Source: JAUILA01 sp050289805
Lineage (GTDB): Bacteria; Bacteroidota; Bacteroidia; Cytophagales; Cyclobacteriaceae
NCBI GenBank assembly: GCA_050289805.1
Contig: JBNKGL010000014.1
Location: 42,656 to 106,655, forward strand
Reading direction: 5' to 3'
Length of the DNA: 64,000 bases
Both the position numbers and the translations under genes were made by a program. The notes under the pieces were generated by a model that saw nothing but the letters and a program-made list of their open reading frames with translations, ran no database searches and had not been told where the DNA came from. Position 1 is the stretch's first letter, and the number at the start of each line of letters is the position of its first letter. This document shows, in pieces, positions 51,655 to 60,281 of the stretch.

Positions 51655-53795
51655 AAGAATTTGATTTCTGCCTGGCCATCCGCCCGAAGGACTTCACTGA
51701 TTCTGCCTTTTTTAATTTTCACCTTGTATGAATCCTCATGTCGGTTCCATCCCTCAAGAACAACTGATGAGCTAATGACCATTTCTTCGGCCGTTTTTTC
51801 ATGGGGTAGAAATTGCAGTGTGTAAACCGCCTTTTGTACTTCATAAAATGGTGCTATAAAATCTCCTACATAGCGTATCAATGACCGGTCGATCAGGTGG
51901 AGTGGAATCGAGTCGTTAACAACCACTTTCAAATTCGAAATAAAGGGTATGTGATACACTGCTTTAAAAAATTCGAACAGCAGGCTTTTATGATTGCCAT
52001 CAAAGAAGTTGAAATGAAACGAGGTGCCATTGTGGATAAAGTAAGCGCAGGATTTTCCATCGGTGATAAAGGATTGATTAAGGGGTGAAACACCCACATT
52101 CCAGGTGTATTTGTTTTCGCCGTCTGAAACGGTAATTTCCTGGCCGGGTTGAAATTCAAACGCCTGGCATAATTCGTCGTCCGGAACCAGGGGAGAGATC
52201 TGTTCCTCTTCTTTCGGGATTTCAAAAAATTTATAGTCTGAAATGGTACCGTGGAGCAGGTAGTGATTAATGGGATAGGGGATGGTTGGTGATCCGATTC
52301 CCGGCATTGCCTGAAGCTGAAAATGGAGATGCGGATAAGGAGATCTGCCGGAATTACCGCAATTCGCCAGCTGCTGACCTTTGAATACACGTTGTCCCAC
52401 CTTCACTTTCAGGGAATCAAGCTGTAAATGACTTACCTGCGAGTAGAGGTACTCGGAATGTTTTATGACAACAGAATTTCCCCAGTTTTGAAGAATATTT
52501 GAGTGACCTATTTTATTGTCAGGAACTGAGCCTTCAATCGAAACTACTTCTCCATCGGCTGATGCAACGACAGGTTTTCCAAAACAAAAATAGTCTTCGG
52601 GAAGGTCTCCTGATCCTTTGTATGAGTTGCCTTTTTCATCTGTTATGATAAAATCCCAGGCATCCTTCCAGTTGTCTTTATGAGTATATTGTCCGTCATG
52701 CCCCTGGGATACGGTCCATTCACCGAAAAAGGGAAGACTTATTTCAGGTCTGCCAAAGTTTACCTGACGTTTTTTATTACTCCTGTTTTCATAAAGATTT
52801 GCTTCAGGGGAATACCATTGATAAGGGACAATTTCCGGAAGCCCAGCCCGTTTCCGCACATTCATAAGGTAAATGAACGATATGACGACCATATTGAAAG
52901 GCAAGGAATAAATACCCAACTGGACAGTAGCGAATAGGTTCCCAAGTGATGAGGTAATGATGATCATCGCAGGAATCAGCAAAACTGACCATAGGTATGA
53001 GGCGTAGGAAGGGATCAGAAAAAATGCTCCGACAGCAATCCCGCTTAAAATGAAATTGAAGCCGATATAACTATAGCTCAGGTCGGTGATTTCAGCCCCT
53101 ATGAAATGATAGAAAAGATATGCGCTGTAAAAGCTCAGCAGTGATGTGGTGAAGGCGATGCGCGAAAAGATCAAAAGTCCGATGGCGCACAGGATCCCTG
53201 AGAGAATATTGAACTGAAAGAATATCGCTCCCAGTGATTTGAGATAAATCAGAATACTTTCATGTACAGGCCATTGCTGGACGGTGTGGTAGGCATTTAC
53301 CAGCCAGTTGCTTCCGGCAGCATACAATTCATTGAGGACAAATACTCCTCTTTCACTTATGCCGAGGGACTGAAAATGTTGGGAAGCAAGCAATATGAGC
53401 CAGAACGACAGCAGGAAGGGTATGCTCAGATACGGTAACCGGTATTTGTACAGAACCCCGCTAATGAAGACTGTGAGCATCAGCGTGATGAAGGCAGCGT
53501 TCAACAGAAGGACTACAAAGGGAAAATTCAGATCATAAAAAGTTCCCAGGCCAAGTCCCACCAGCAGGCCGTTGAATCCGTAGTCCCCATGCTGAATCAG
53601 GCGTTTCTCAAAGCCCAGCCATCGTGCCAGAGCATTTGAGATAAGCACTACCAACAAGCCACTGATGCCAACCGGGGGCACCAGGAATGTCATAAGTATG
53701 AGAATTCCGCCCAACCAGTAATTGAGCGAGAAGAAAACCTGGCTGTAGCTCCGAAGGGTGCTGTCTGCCCAAAACCGATATTCGGTCGATTTCAT
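51651..53795 (-). CDS. Urea-transporter domain fused to an M23 peptidase
   Basis: 714 residues. Residues 1-325 form about ten membrane helices with the urea-transporter (UT) pattern: SQVFFSLNYWLGGILILMTF, then HGDYGFNGLLVGLGLGTF and its second-half counterpart YSYIGFNFILSGIAVGAFFL. Residues about 365-545 are an M23 endopeptidase: H-KDNWKDAWDF, then YSQVSHLQLDSLKVKVGQRV and GNSGRSPYPHLHFQLQA with the HLH zinc site. About 170 beta-rich residues end the chain. UT proteins pass small amides; M23 enzymes cut peptide cross-links. The gene begins 3 bases after the PLP-enzyme stop in a tight operon. Confidence 0.85.
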   Translation of the reverse strand: MKSTEYRFWADSTLRSYSQVFFSLNYWLGGILILMTFLVPPVGISGLLVVLISNALARWLGFEKRLIQHGDYGFNGLLVGLGLGTFYDLNFPFVVLLLNAAFITLMLTVFISGVLYKYRLPYLSIPFLLSFWLILLASQHFQSLGISERGVFVLNELYAAGSNWLVNAYHTVQQWPVHESILIYLKSLGAIFFQFNILSGILCAIGLLIFSRIAFTTSLLSFYSAYLFYHFIGAEITDLSYSYIGFNFILSGIAVGAFFLIPSYASYLWSVLLIPAMIIITSSLGNLFATVQLGIYSLPFNMVVISFIYLMNVRKRAGLPEIVPYQWYSPEANLYENRSNKKRQVNFGRPEISLPFFGEWTVSQGHDGQYTHKDNWKDAWDFIITDEKGNSYKGSGDLPEDYFCFGKPVVASADGEVVSIEGSVPDNKIGHSNILQNWGNSVVIKHSEYLYSQVSHLQLDSLKVKVGQRVFKGQQLANCGNSGRSPYPHLHFQLQAMPGIGSPTIPYPINHYLLHGTISDYKFFEIPKEEEQISPLVPDDELCQAFEFQPGQEITVSDGENKYTWNVGVSPLNQSFITDGKSCAYFIHNGTSFHFNFFDGNHKSLLFEFFKAVYHIPFISNLKVVVNDSIPLHLIDRSLIRYVGDFIAPFYEVQKAVYTLQFLPHEKTAEEMVISSSVVLEGWNRHEDSYKVKIKKGRISEVLRADGQAEIKFL

Positions 53796-53798
53796 CTT

Positions 53799-55178
53799 TC
53801 ATTCTGAATTAACATCCATTAAATGTGCGGGTACCTGCTCAAGCTGGTTGATATAATCCAGTGATTCTATTTCCCTGATCAGATGGGGTTTTCCTTTTGT
53901 ATCGATGAGGGCTACCCTCGGTCGCAGTGTTATGAATTGCATCCACTGTGTCATATTATAGGCTCCCACATTGTGGATCACTACATGATCACCCTTGTTC
54001 AAAGGGGGTAGCATTACACTGTCTCGAATTACATCAATATTCATACACAGTGGCCCGAAAATCTCCATGTTTTCCTTGAACGGAGAAAATTCCTGCGCCG
54101 GACTGATCTTATGATTATACCAGAATGATGTGAAGAGAATATTCACACCTACGTCAATGATGGTTGCTCTCCTGCCGTCAGAAAGGCGTTTGTTGGCGAT
54201 GACTGTGCCCAGCAGGAATCCCGCAGAATCCACGAGGGCCCGCCCGGTTTCCAGGATGAGTGTCGGCAGATGATTAAAATCCAGGTTACTGTTCAGGAAT
54301 GCCGTGGTGATCGCTTCTGCGAAATCATCGGTAGGGGGAACGATGTCCACCCCGGGAAGATATGCGCCCTTTAAATTATTTCCGGAAGGAAATCCACCAC
54401 CCATATCAATATACTGTACCCACTTTCCATATTTTTTATGAATGTCGACTGCAAGGCGTGCCATTTTTTCTGCAGCGACCTTGTAAGCATTTACCGAGAG
54501 CATGTAGGTGCCGATATGCGTGTGCAGTCCGACGAGCTCCAGTGAATCAACGGCCATTATTTTATTGATGGCATCCCATGCACGGCCATTCTCAAAATTG
54601 AGTCCGAACCGGTCCCACATGGGATAAATGCCGGTATCCATATTAACCCGGATGGCTACCCGCGCCTTGCTTTTTTCGTTCCGCGTAATTTCAATGAGTG
54701 TATAAAGTTCATCCAGGTGATCAATATGGATGAGTGAATTTTTATTTATGGCTTTCTGCAACTCTGCAGGGGTTTTGTTGGGGCCGTTGAAGATGATCCT
54801 GTCACCGGGCACACCATTCGCAATAGCCTTATCGTATTCAAAACCGGAAACCACTTCTCCCCATGATCCTTCCTGATGAAATATTCTGCAAACGGCATTC
54901 AGATAATTAGTCTTGTAGGACCAGGCGAACTGCACTTTTGGATATCTCGAAGTAAATGACTTCAATGCCTTCCGGTAGTTTGAACGGATGGCTGACTCTG
55001 AAATCACAAACAGCGGTGACCCGTAGGTTTCTATCAGGCTTCGAACAGGAACACCTTCAATGTCCAGTACTGGCCGTATTTCCGTGCTGGTCCCGAACTT
55101 ATTCATGAGGCCGGTATTCAGTTTCTGTATGATCGGACGTTCATACTTGATCTTCGGTGATTTTTCAGCGCTCTCCAT
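53799..55178 (-). CDS. DapDC/alanine-racemase-fold PLP enzyme
   Basis: 459 residues from the ATG at 55178. A fold-type III decarboxylase: the PLP Lys is in FAWSYKTN (about 93-100), followed by GWGEVVSGFEYD-like residues (SWGEVVSGFEY), GLHTHIGTYM, the phosphate loop YIDMGGGFPSG, LILETGRALVDSAGFLLGTV, and at the dimer interface GPLCMNIDVI with the Cys, then HNVGAYNMTQWMQF. These fit diaminopimelate, ornithine or arginine decarboxylases and related carboxylases. The N-terminal 50 residues are extra. It overlaps the ATP-grasp gene by 14 bp and is probably part of a peptide or amino-acid-derived product pathway, not lysine synthesis. Confidence 0.87.
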   Translation of the reverse strand: MESAEKSPKIKYERPIIQKLNTGLMNKFGTSTEIRPVLDIEGVPVRSLIETYGSPLFVISESAIRSNYRKALKSFTSRYPKVQFAWSYKTNYLNAVCRIFHQEGSWGEVVSGFEYDKAIANGVPGDRIIFNGPNKTPAELQKAINKNSLIHIDHLDELYTLIEITRNEKSKARVAIRVNMDTGIYPMWDRFGLNFENGRAWDAINKIMAVDSLELVGLHTHIGTYMLSVNAYKVAAEKMARLAVDIHKKYGKWVQYIDMGGGFPSGNNLKGAYLPGVDIVPPTDDFAEAITTAFLNSNLDFNHLPTLILETGRALVDSAGFLLGTVIANKRLSDGRRATIIDVGVNILFTSFWYNHKISPAQEFSPFKENMEIFGPLCMNIDVIRDSVMLPPLNKGDHVVIHNVGAYNMTQWMQFITLRPRVALIDTKGKPHLIREIESLDYINQLEQVPAHLMDVNSE

Positions 55179-56211
55179 AATTCGATATTTTTTCAAATTC
55201 ACGGATGTGGGTGATGTTGTCCCATGCATACCGGACGAACATGGTTCCCACGTCATAATGCTTATATGTTGGTGCCGGTAATCCCATCGCCAGGTTTACC
55301 AGTGCAGCAGGCAGGTTCTGGCCAGCCGGGGCTGTAGTGTAGATCCATGCTGGAAATCTCGGGTTGATCTCCATGATATAGAGCTCTTCCTGTTCATTGC
55401 GCATGATTTCCAGTTCAAATCCACCCTTCCACCGTGAATCCCGGGTGAATTTTCGTGTCAGTTTGAGCAAAGCCGGATCGTCAATTACAATTCCAGACCA
55501 GGCTTTTCCTTTATCAGTGATGTACAGCTTACGCATCGGTATAGCCCCGATGGTTCTTCCTTTTCCGTCACCCAGTGCGGCAATGTCAATCTCGGTGCCA
55601 TGAATGAATTCCTGTATGATGACAGGCAAGCCCCATTTTGCATTAAGTTTATGGAAAAAGCCGGTGACTTGCTCGGGGTTATGGGCGATATACGCTTCAT
55701 AAAACTTTCCCTTTACTACTACCGGGTATTCAAAATCATCTTCGATTTCCCCAATCTGTGAGATGCTGGACAGAAAGTGGGTTTTTGGAACATTGTATCC
55801 GAATTTCTTTCCAAATTCATGCAGATGCAGTTTATCAATAGCTTCAAGCTTTTTTAACGATGGCAGGAAGGTCTTGATTTTCATCTTTTTGAAAACCGGC
55901 ATCAGGCTGATGAAATTATAAAGCTCTGCATCAAAATTTGGGATGAGGAGGTCCAAATGTTCCTTGTCATGGATGTAGGTCAGACGTTTAAGCAACGACT
56001 CACGTCCAGCCGATGGATACGGGATCATATATGATTTGTCGGCAATTCCCTCCATGTAAATACCCGGTTCAAGTGATTCATAGACCAGACCGATAATGCG
56101 CACATCGAAATCTGCCGATTCCCGGATAGCGCGGATCACACCGACGCCTGACCCCGGGCTGTCGATGGCATTCATTCCGGTAACGCCAATTGTAAAAACG
56201 GGCTTATTCAT
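55165..56211 (-). CDS. ATP-grasp ligase
   Basis: 348 residues from the ATG at 56211 (MNKPVFTIGVTGMNAIDS). An N-terminal CarB-like Rossmann part (1-110) is followed by the ATP-grasp core: KLEAIDKLHLHEFGKKFGYNVP, PVVVKGKFYEA, IIQEFIHGTEIDIAALGD, and the metal site ELEIMRNEQEELYIMEINPRFPAW (key part IMEINPRF). ATP-grasp enzymes join carboxylates to amines or thiols. It overlaps the PqqD-like gene by 8 bp and the PLP-enzyme gene by 14 bp, which suggests coupled synthesis and a shared substrate. Confidence 0.9.
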   Translation of the reverse strand: MNKPVFTIGVTGMNAIDSPGSGVGVIRAIRESADFDVRIIGLVYESLEPGIYMEGIADKSYMIPYPSAGRESLLKRLTYIHDKEHLDLLIPNFDAELYNFISLMPVFKKMKIKTFLPSLKKLEAIDKLHLHEFGKKFGYNVPKTHFLSSISQIGEIEDDFEYPVVVKGKFYEAYIAHNPEQVTGFFHKLNAKWGLPVIIQEFIHGTEIDIAALGDGKGRTIGAIPMRKLYITDKGKAWSGIVIDDPALLKLTRKFTRDSRWKGGFELEIMRNEQEELYIMEINPRFPAWIYTTAPAGQNLPAALVNLAMGLPAPTYKHYDVGTMFVRYAWDNITHIREFEKISNYGER

Positions 56212-56449
56212 TTTCAGTAAGATAAAGCTGATGCAGCAATGAAATAAAGTCATCAAGGTCCTGTTCAAAGCGTTCAGGTTCAACCTGATATTCTGCCGTA
56301 ATTTTTGATTGGATCTGCTCGGTGGTTTTACCATTTTTCAGGAGCTCCATAATTCGGAGTCCTACCGGATTTGCTGAATATGAATCCCCTGTTGCCGCAT
56401 TAAATATGAAACCGGATCCACTCAGGGCAACATTTTTCTTGAGTTTCAT
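56204..56449 (-). CDS. PqqD-like RiPP-recognition-element protein
   Basis: 81 residues with the PqqD/RRE winged-helix pattern: KKNVALSGSGFIFNAATGDSYSANPVGLRIMELLKNGKT with an A-x-x-L or I-x-x-L core (key parts SGFIFNAATGDSY, GLRIMELLKNGKTTEQI), then ITAEYQVEPERFEQDLDDFISLLHQL. RRE domains bind leader peptides and hand them to modifying enzymes, here perhaps the ATP-grasp enzyme. No precursor peptide is obvious in the flanking bases. It is the first gene of the operon, with about 155 bases to the divergent lipoprotein gene. Confidence 0.85.
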   Translation of the reverse strand: MKLKKNVALSGSGFIFNAATGDSYSANPVGLRIMELLKNGKTTEQIQSKITAEYQVEPERFEQDLDDFISLLHQLYLTENE

Positions 56450-56604
56450 GATCGTTTTATTTCACTATGATATTACATTATTCTACTTATACTTTTGGTG
56501 ACTTCAGTCACATGGCAATTTGATTCTTCGCAGTACTTAAACTGTGAGGTCTTGGGGTTCCCGGGAGCTGATAATTTTATGTATCTTCATCGCTGATAAA
56601 ACGG

Positions 56605-56991
56605 ATGAATATGAAGTTTTTGAGGCTTGGGTTTATTTTCCTGATTTTTCTATCCTGTACCAATCATAAGGATATGCCGCCTGCAGAGATGATTGCTTCT
56701 GCCGACAGCAAATTATGGGAGGTAGAGTTTGAAAATGCGCCGGACAATGAATCAGAAACAGGATCAATCACGGCTTATAAATCGATCAGGTTCTATGCAA
56801 GCGGGATTTTTACGATTGAGACTTCACATGAATTGCATAATGGTACCTGGAGCTATGATGAGACGGAAAAAACACTGTCATTTGATTTTGAGGGTGAAAC
56901 AATCACTGAAACTTACCAGGTTGAATCTATGGATCCGGATGAGCTTCATCTTGTTTTGGATGAAATGAAAATTACGCTTAATAGCAGATAG
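56605..56991 (+). CDS. Small lipocalin-like lipoprotein
   Basis: 128 residues. Lipoprotein signal MKFLRLGFIFLIFLSCTNHK with Cys about 18. The rest has a lipocalin-like pattern of strands: LWEVEFENAPDNESETG, KSIRFYASGIFTIETSH, NGTWSYDETEKTLSFDFEG and ELHLVLDEMKITLNS. This recalls the DUF5004/lipocalin-like lipoproteins of Bacteroidota. Start at 56605 or 56611 (both ATG). It diverges from the RRE operon; no functional link is visible. Confidence 0.75.
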   Translation: MNMKFLRLGFIFLIFLSCTNHKDMPPAEMIASADSKLWEVEFENAPDNESETGSITAYKSIRFYASGIFTIETSHELHNGTWSYDETEKTLSFDFEGETITETYQVESMDPDELHLVLDEMKITLNSR

Positions 56992-57473
56992 CCGGAATAA
57001 TTGAGGATAGATGCTTTTTCGAGAATGCATCCCCAAACATGGAGCGTACCTTCGGCACGCTACTTCCTGGTCGACCATCTGCTACATATGGAGCGTACCT
57101 TCGGCACGCTACTATTTAAAAGTCAGCATTGTCTTCAGCCTGCCTGCCGGGAGGCTAGGATCTCATATTGGTTTTCTAAAAACAAGGAGATCCTGAAACG
57201 GCTCCGGGGCATAGCCCGGAGGCTGTTCAGGATGACGAATAAGAATAAGCCCGTTAGCTATTCAGCCACTACATACTTTCATTATTTACTAATTAATCAG
57301 AAACCCACTGTCCACTGAGTGGAGCGATCCACTGAGTGTAAGGATCCACCTGCCCTTCGGGATGTGGGGATGACGGTCATGGGATTGGCTCCTCCTCATA
57401 AAAAAGTAGTACTTTGCCTTCCCATACTACTGACTACTGACTACTGACCACTGACTACTGACTACTGACTATT
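56992..57473. other. Repeat-filled gene-free stretch before pyk
   Basis: It contains a 26-base direct repeat, ATGGAGCGTACCTTCGGCAC plus GCTACT, at 57039-57064 and 57088-57113 (each able to form a short hairpin), a GTCATCCTGAA-type hairpin at about 57190-57240, and a heptad tract at 57427-57471. No gene is credible here. Confidence 0.75.
57427..57471 (-). repeat. Heptad tract behind the pyruvate-kinase-like gene
   Basis: Six CTACTGA-type units plus CTA (one unit CCACTGA). On the minus strand it reads TAGTCAG and starts two bases after the pyk-like stop codon at 57474-57476. No facing arm is seen. Confidence 0.93.
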
Positions 57474-59285
57474 TCACGCTTTCTTCAACTTCGGGAACAA
57501 CGCTTCATTGCCCGACTGGTATTCTTCCATGCTGCTGAAAATCTTGTCGAGAAGGGAAACAGCCCGATGGGTATACGGTCCTTTGTTGAGCATGACGCAT
57601 TCGGCTTTCAGGCCATGAGTAGCATCGGTGATCTCTGAGCGGGAAGGCAATCCTTTTTTGGCAAGGCTTTCCAAAACCTGGGTAGCCCAGATCACAGGGA
57701 TATGGGCGGAACTGCAGATGCCCAGGATTTCCTGTTGAATCCTGCCGATCTCATCCCAGCCTACCTCGATGGCAAGGTCTCCCCGCGCGATCATCACTCC
57801 AACGGGATGAATGCGCATCGCTGCCATCAGAATATGGGGGAGGTTATTGAACGCTTCCTGTGTTTCAATTTTCATGGTAACACCCAGTTTTGCCCCCGCA
57901 TGCATGGATTTCAACAAGCGGCTGAATTCTTCAACATCATGTTCATTATTAACAAAAGAAACGTTCACGATATCCGCATGTTTTACTACGAATTTTAAGT
58001 CTTCCCGGTCCTTATCGGTCAGACCGGTAATAGGTTTTTTGATATCCGGCAGGTTGATGCCTTTATCTGCCCTGAGTCTTGTTCCGGATTTGCTTGCACG
58101 CTCAATGTTAACAACGATATACCCGTTTCCGATGGTTTCAATGACGCCTCCGATCTTACCGTCATCAAAGAATATTTTTTCTCCCTTTTCCACAATCTCG
58201 AAGATCTGGGGGAATGTACACGATATGTGTGCTTCCTGAAGCAGGTTGCCGTATTTGTCAAACAGATCCGGTTCACCGAAAAGGGGCGATTGATGAATGA
58301 CAAGCCGGTCACCCGGATGAAGCAGCAGAGATTGTTCCTTCGGAGGAAGGTAAAGAATGCGGCAAGGGGTAATGTCTTCGCGTTCCGGCGTTAGTATTGT
58401 TTCTGTTCCGATATAAACAGAGGTATAACAGTGGGCAAGAACACCTTCATCAGTTTTTTCGGAGATCTCAATAATAGCTTCCCTTTCCCTCGTATCCAAT
58501 ATCCGGATTTTGTCACCCGGCAACAATTGATCCAGCCATGATTTATCCACAGGAATGGCATAACCGGGTGAGTTGGAATCAAGTTTGGGAGTAAAAAGAA
58601 TGCGTGCCGGACTTATCACCCGTCCGAAGTCATCTCTCTCGGGAGTCAGGTGGCGTACTTCAGGTCCGGGCAGGATCGCTCCAGTACGGATCTTTGGTCC
58701 GCCCAGGTCCATAGCGATTTTTACTTCCCGTCCATATTTCCGGGCGGCTGTCTTTACATGTTTGATCATGGAAAGCCACGCAACCGGACCATCATGGGCA
58801 CAGTTGATACGCGCGCAATCCATGCCTCTTTTCACAAGTTCGTCTGCAATCAAAGGATCGGATGCTGATTCAGTGGGAAGGGTGACCATGATGCGCACTC
58901 GTCTCGACGCCGGTTTCTTACCCAGAAGTGCCTCGCTGTGCCTCTTGATCAGCTTGTCGGCCTGCTTTGCTGTAACTGCTGCCTTTTTCCTGGTAAACTG
59001 GACGCCGGCAAGGGCCGACAGCAGTTGCTCAGAACGGAGCAGGCTGTCCATTACATGTGATTGTGATCTGGCGAAACGTGTTATACCAAGGTATCCCAGC
59101 TTTTTTTGAATAGGAATGATATTCGTGGAGCGCAGGCCGATATAATGAGCAAGATTTACAGCGCCTTTTTTGTATTCAGGGTGTACCTCTTCAATCCACT
59201 TCTCAGCGTCATGCTCTTTTTTCATGACTTCCCTTCTGAGTTTTTCAACCTGTTCACGAAGCTGAAGGATCTGTTCTTTTTTCAT
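57474..59285 (-). CDS. Pyruvate-kinase-like protein with N-terminal extension and no C-terminal domain
   Basis: 603 residues. The first 125 are helical and charged (for example LREQVEKLRREVMKKEHDAE, RSNIIPIQKKLGYLGITRFA-like), not part of a standard kinase. The TIM-barrel part starts near 128 (RRVRIMVTLPTESASDPLIADELVKRG) with INCAHDG, MDLGGPKIRTG, a long B domain (about 215-400), GLTDKDREDLKFVVKHADIVNVSFV, MKIETQEAF, MIARGDLAIEVGWDEIGRIQQEI, and TQVLESLAKKGLPSRSEITDA. The usual C-terminal PK_C domain is absent: the chain stops 45 residues after SEITDA. Allosteric control should therefore differ. A true pyruvate kinase or a related phosphotransferase is possible. Confidence 0.83.
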   Translation of the reverse strand: MKKEQILQLREQVEKLRREVMKKEHDAEKWIEEVHPEYKKGAVNLAHYIGLRSTNIIPIQKKLGYLGITRFARSQSHVMDSLLRSEQLLSALAGVQFTRKKAAVTAKQADKLIKRHSEALLGKKPASRRVRIMVTLPTESASDPLIADELVKRGMDCARINCAHDGPVAWLSMIKHVKTAARKYGREVKIAMDLGGPKIRTGAILPGPEVRHLTPERDDFGRVISPARILFTPKLDSNSPGYAIPVDKSWLDQLLPGDKIRILDTREREAIIEISEKTDEGVLAHCYTSVYIGTETILTPEREDITPCRILYLPPKEQSLLLHPGDRLVIHQSPLFGEPDLFDKYGNLLQEAHISCTFPQIFEIVEKGEKIFFDDGKIGGVIETIGNGYIVVNIERASKSGTRLRADKGINLPDIKKPITGLTDKDREDLKFVVKHADIVNVSFVNNEHDVEEFSRLLKSMHAGAKLGVTMKIETQEAFNNLPHILMAAMRIHPVGVMIARGDLAIEVGWDEIGRIQQEILGICSSAHIPVIWATQVLESLAKKGLPSRSEITDATHGLKAECVMLNKGPYTHRAVSLLDKIFSSMEEYQSGNEALFPKLKKA

Positions 59286-59452
59286 CGACGTAATCTTATG
59301 GAAATATTTAAAAACAAAATATGATGAAACGCAGGAGAAAAATTAACATCGATACTATTTATGTGGATTAATTGAAAAAATTAGGTCAATCCTTTGAACA
59401 AACCCGTACTGAAATACGTATTTTTAATACACACTTTCAAATAACCACACCT

Positions 59453-59701
59453 ATGACAAACCAAGAAAAAAACTCCTCCGGGGATACATCCCTCTATAGC
59501 TACGATTCGATGATGGAATTCGCGGCGCGCGCCAGAACCCATGTCGTTGGGGCAGGGGACAGCCTCCGCAAGCTGGCATTGGAATATTACGGGGATGCCA
59601 AAAAATGGCGTCTGATCTATGAAGCTAACTTAAGCCGCATTATGGATCCCAAGAAAATCCATGTAGGGCAGAAATTCATCATTCCCCACCTGGGTTGGTA
59701 A
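59453..59701 (+). CDS. LysM-domain protein
   Basis: 82 residues from the ATG at 59453. The second half is one LysM domain: HVVGAGDSLRKLALEYYGDAKKWRLIYEANLSRIMDPKK (key parts VVGAGDSLRKLA, YYGDAKKWRLIYEAN, IHVGQKFIIP). LysM binds N-acetylglucosamine glycans such as peptidoglycan. There is no signal peptide. The format is like the small BON/LysM proteins (YgaU type) of many bacteria, lacking the BON part. The stop is 3 bases from the convergent DUF4920 gene. Confidence 0.85.
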   Translation: MTNQEKNSSGDTSLYSYDSMMEFAARARTHVVGAGDSLRKLALEYYGDAKKWRLIYEANLSRIMDPKKIHVGQKFIIPHLGW

Positions 59702-59703
59702 GA

Positions 59704-60216
59704 TCACTTAACCGAGCGGATGGCGACGCCGTTGGCAATGATGGCGATGCCTTCCTGTGGCTCGGTGATAGCCGCAATTTCCTCTTCCGATTTTCCTGCG
59801 TCCTTCGCATAGTGACGAAGGGTCTCTACATCCGTTACTGATTTAACCGCGACGCCTTCAATGATGGCTTCGTTTCCTTCCATTCCTTCTTTCGGAACAA
59901 AGAAGCCATAATCCTTGAATGTCACCCGAACATCTCCCTCGGGGCCATCAAGATTCATCCAGCAACCCTTCATGGCACAGGTGGCATTGATGGTGCCTTT
60001 AACTTTTACGGCTACAGTATCTCCCGGATTTACCTGGTCCATGATGCTCGCCAGGTCAGCCGCATTGTCGGTGGTAATTTCTTCGCCGAAGAATGAGAGG
60101 TCGGCTATAGAAGCTTCTGCTGTGGCAACAGGTTCTTCAGTCGTTGTTTCGGCCGACTTATTCTGGCAGGCAGCCAGAAAAGAGATGGCTATTAAAAATG
60201 ACAATAAACTTTTCAT
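59704..60216 (-). CDS. DUF4920 family lipoprotein
   Basis: 170 residues from the Met at 60216: MKSLLSFLIAISFLAACQNK is a lipoprotein signal with Cys about 17. The DUF4920 body contains the metal-like pair of Cys in ATCAMKGCWMNLDGPEGDVRV (key part CAMKGCWM), FKDYGFFVPKEGMEGNEAIIEG and HYAKDAGKSEEEI. Family members are periplasmic; the C-x4-C-W motif suggests metal or thiol chemistry, but no role is established. A start at 60267 would precede the signal and is unlikely. Confidence 0.85.
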   Translation of the reverse strand: MKSLLSFLIAISFLAACQNKSAETTTEEPVATAEASIADLSFFGEEITTDNAADLASIMDQVNPGDTVAVKVKGTINATCAMKGCWMNLDGPEGDVRVTFKDYGFFVPKEGMEGNEAIIEGVAVKSVTDVETLRHYAKDAGKSEEEIAAITEPQEGIAIIANGVAIRSVK

Positions 60217-60281
60217 CAGGTCTTTTTTTGTAAAAATATAACATTTCATGTTTTCAGCATGAATCATCAGTAAAACATTTT

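Noticed and set aside
56992..57473. A short gene in the gap before the pyruvate-kinase-like gene
   Set aside because: The open frames translate only hairpin and direct repeats.
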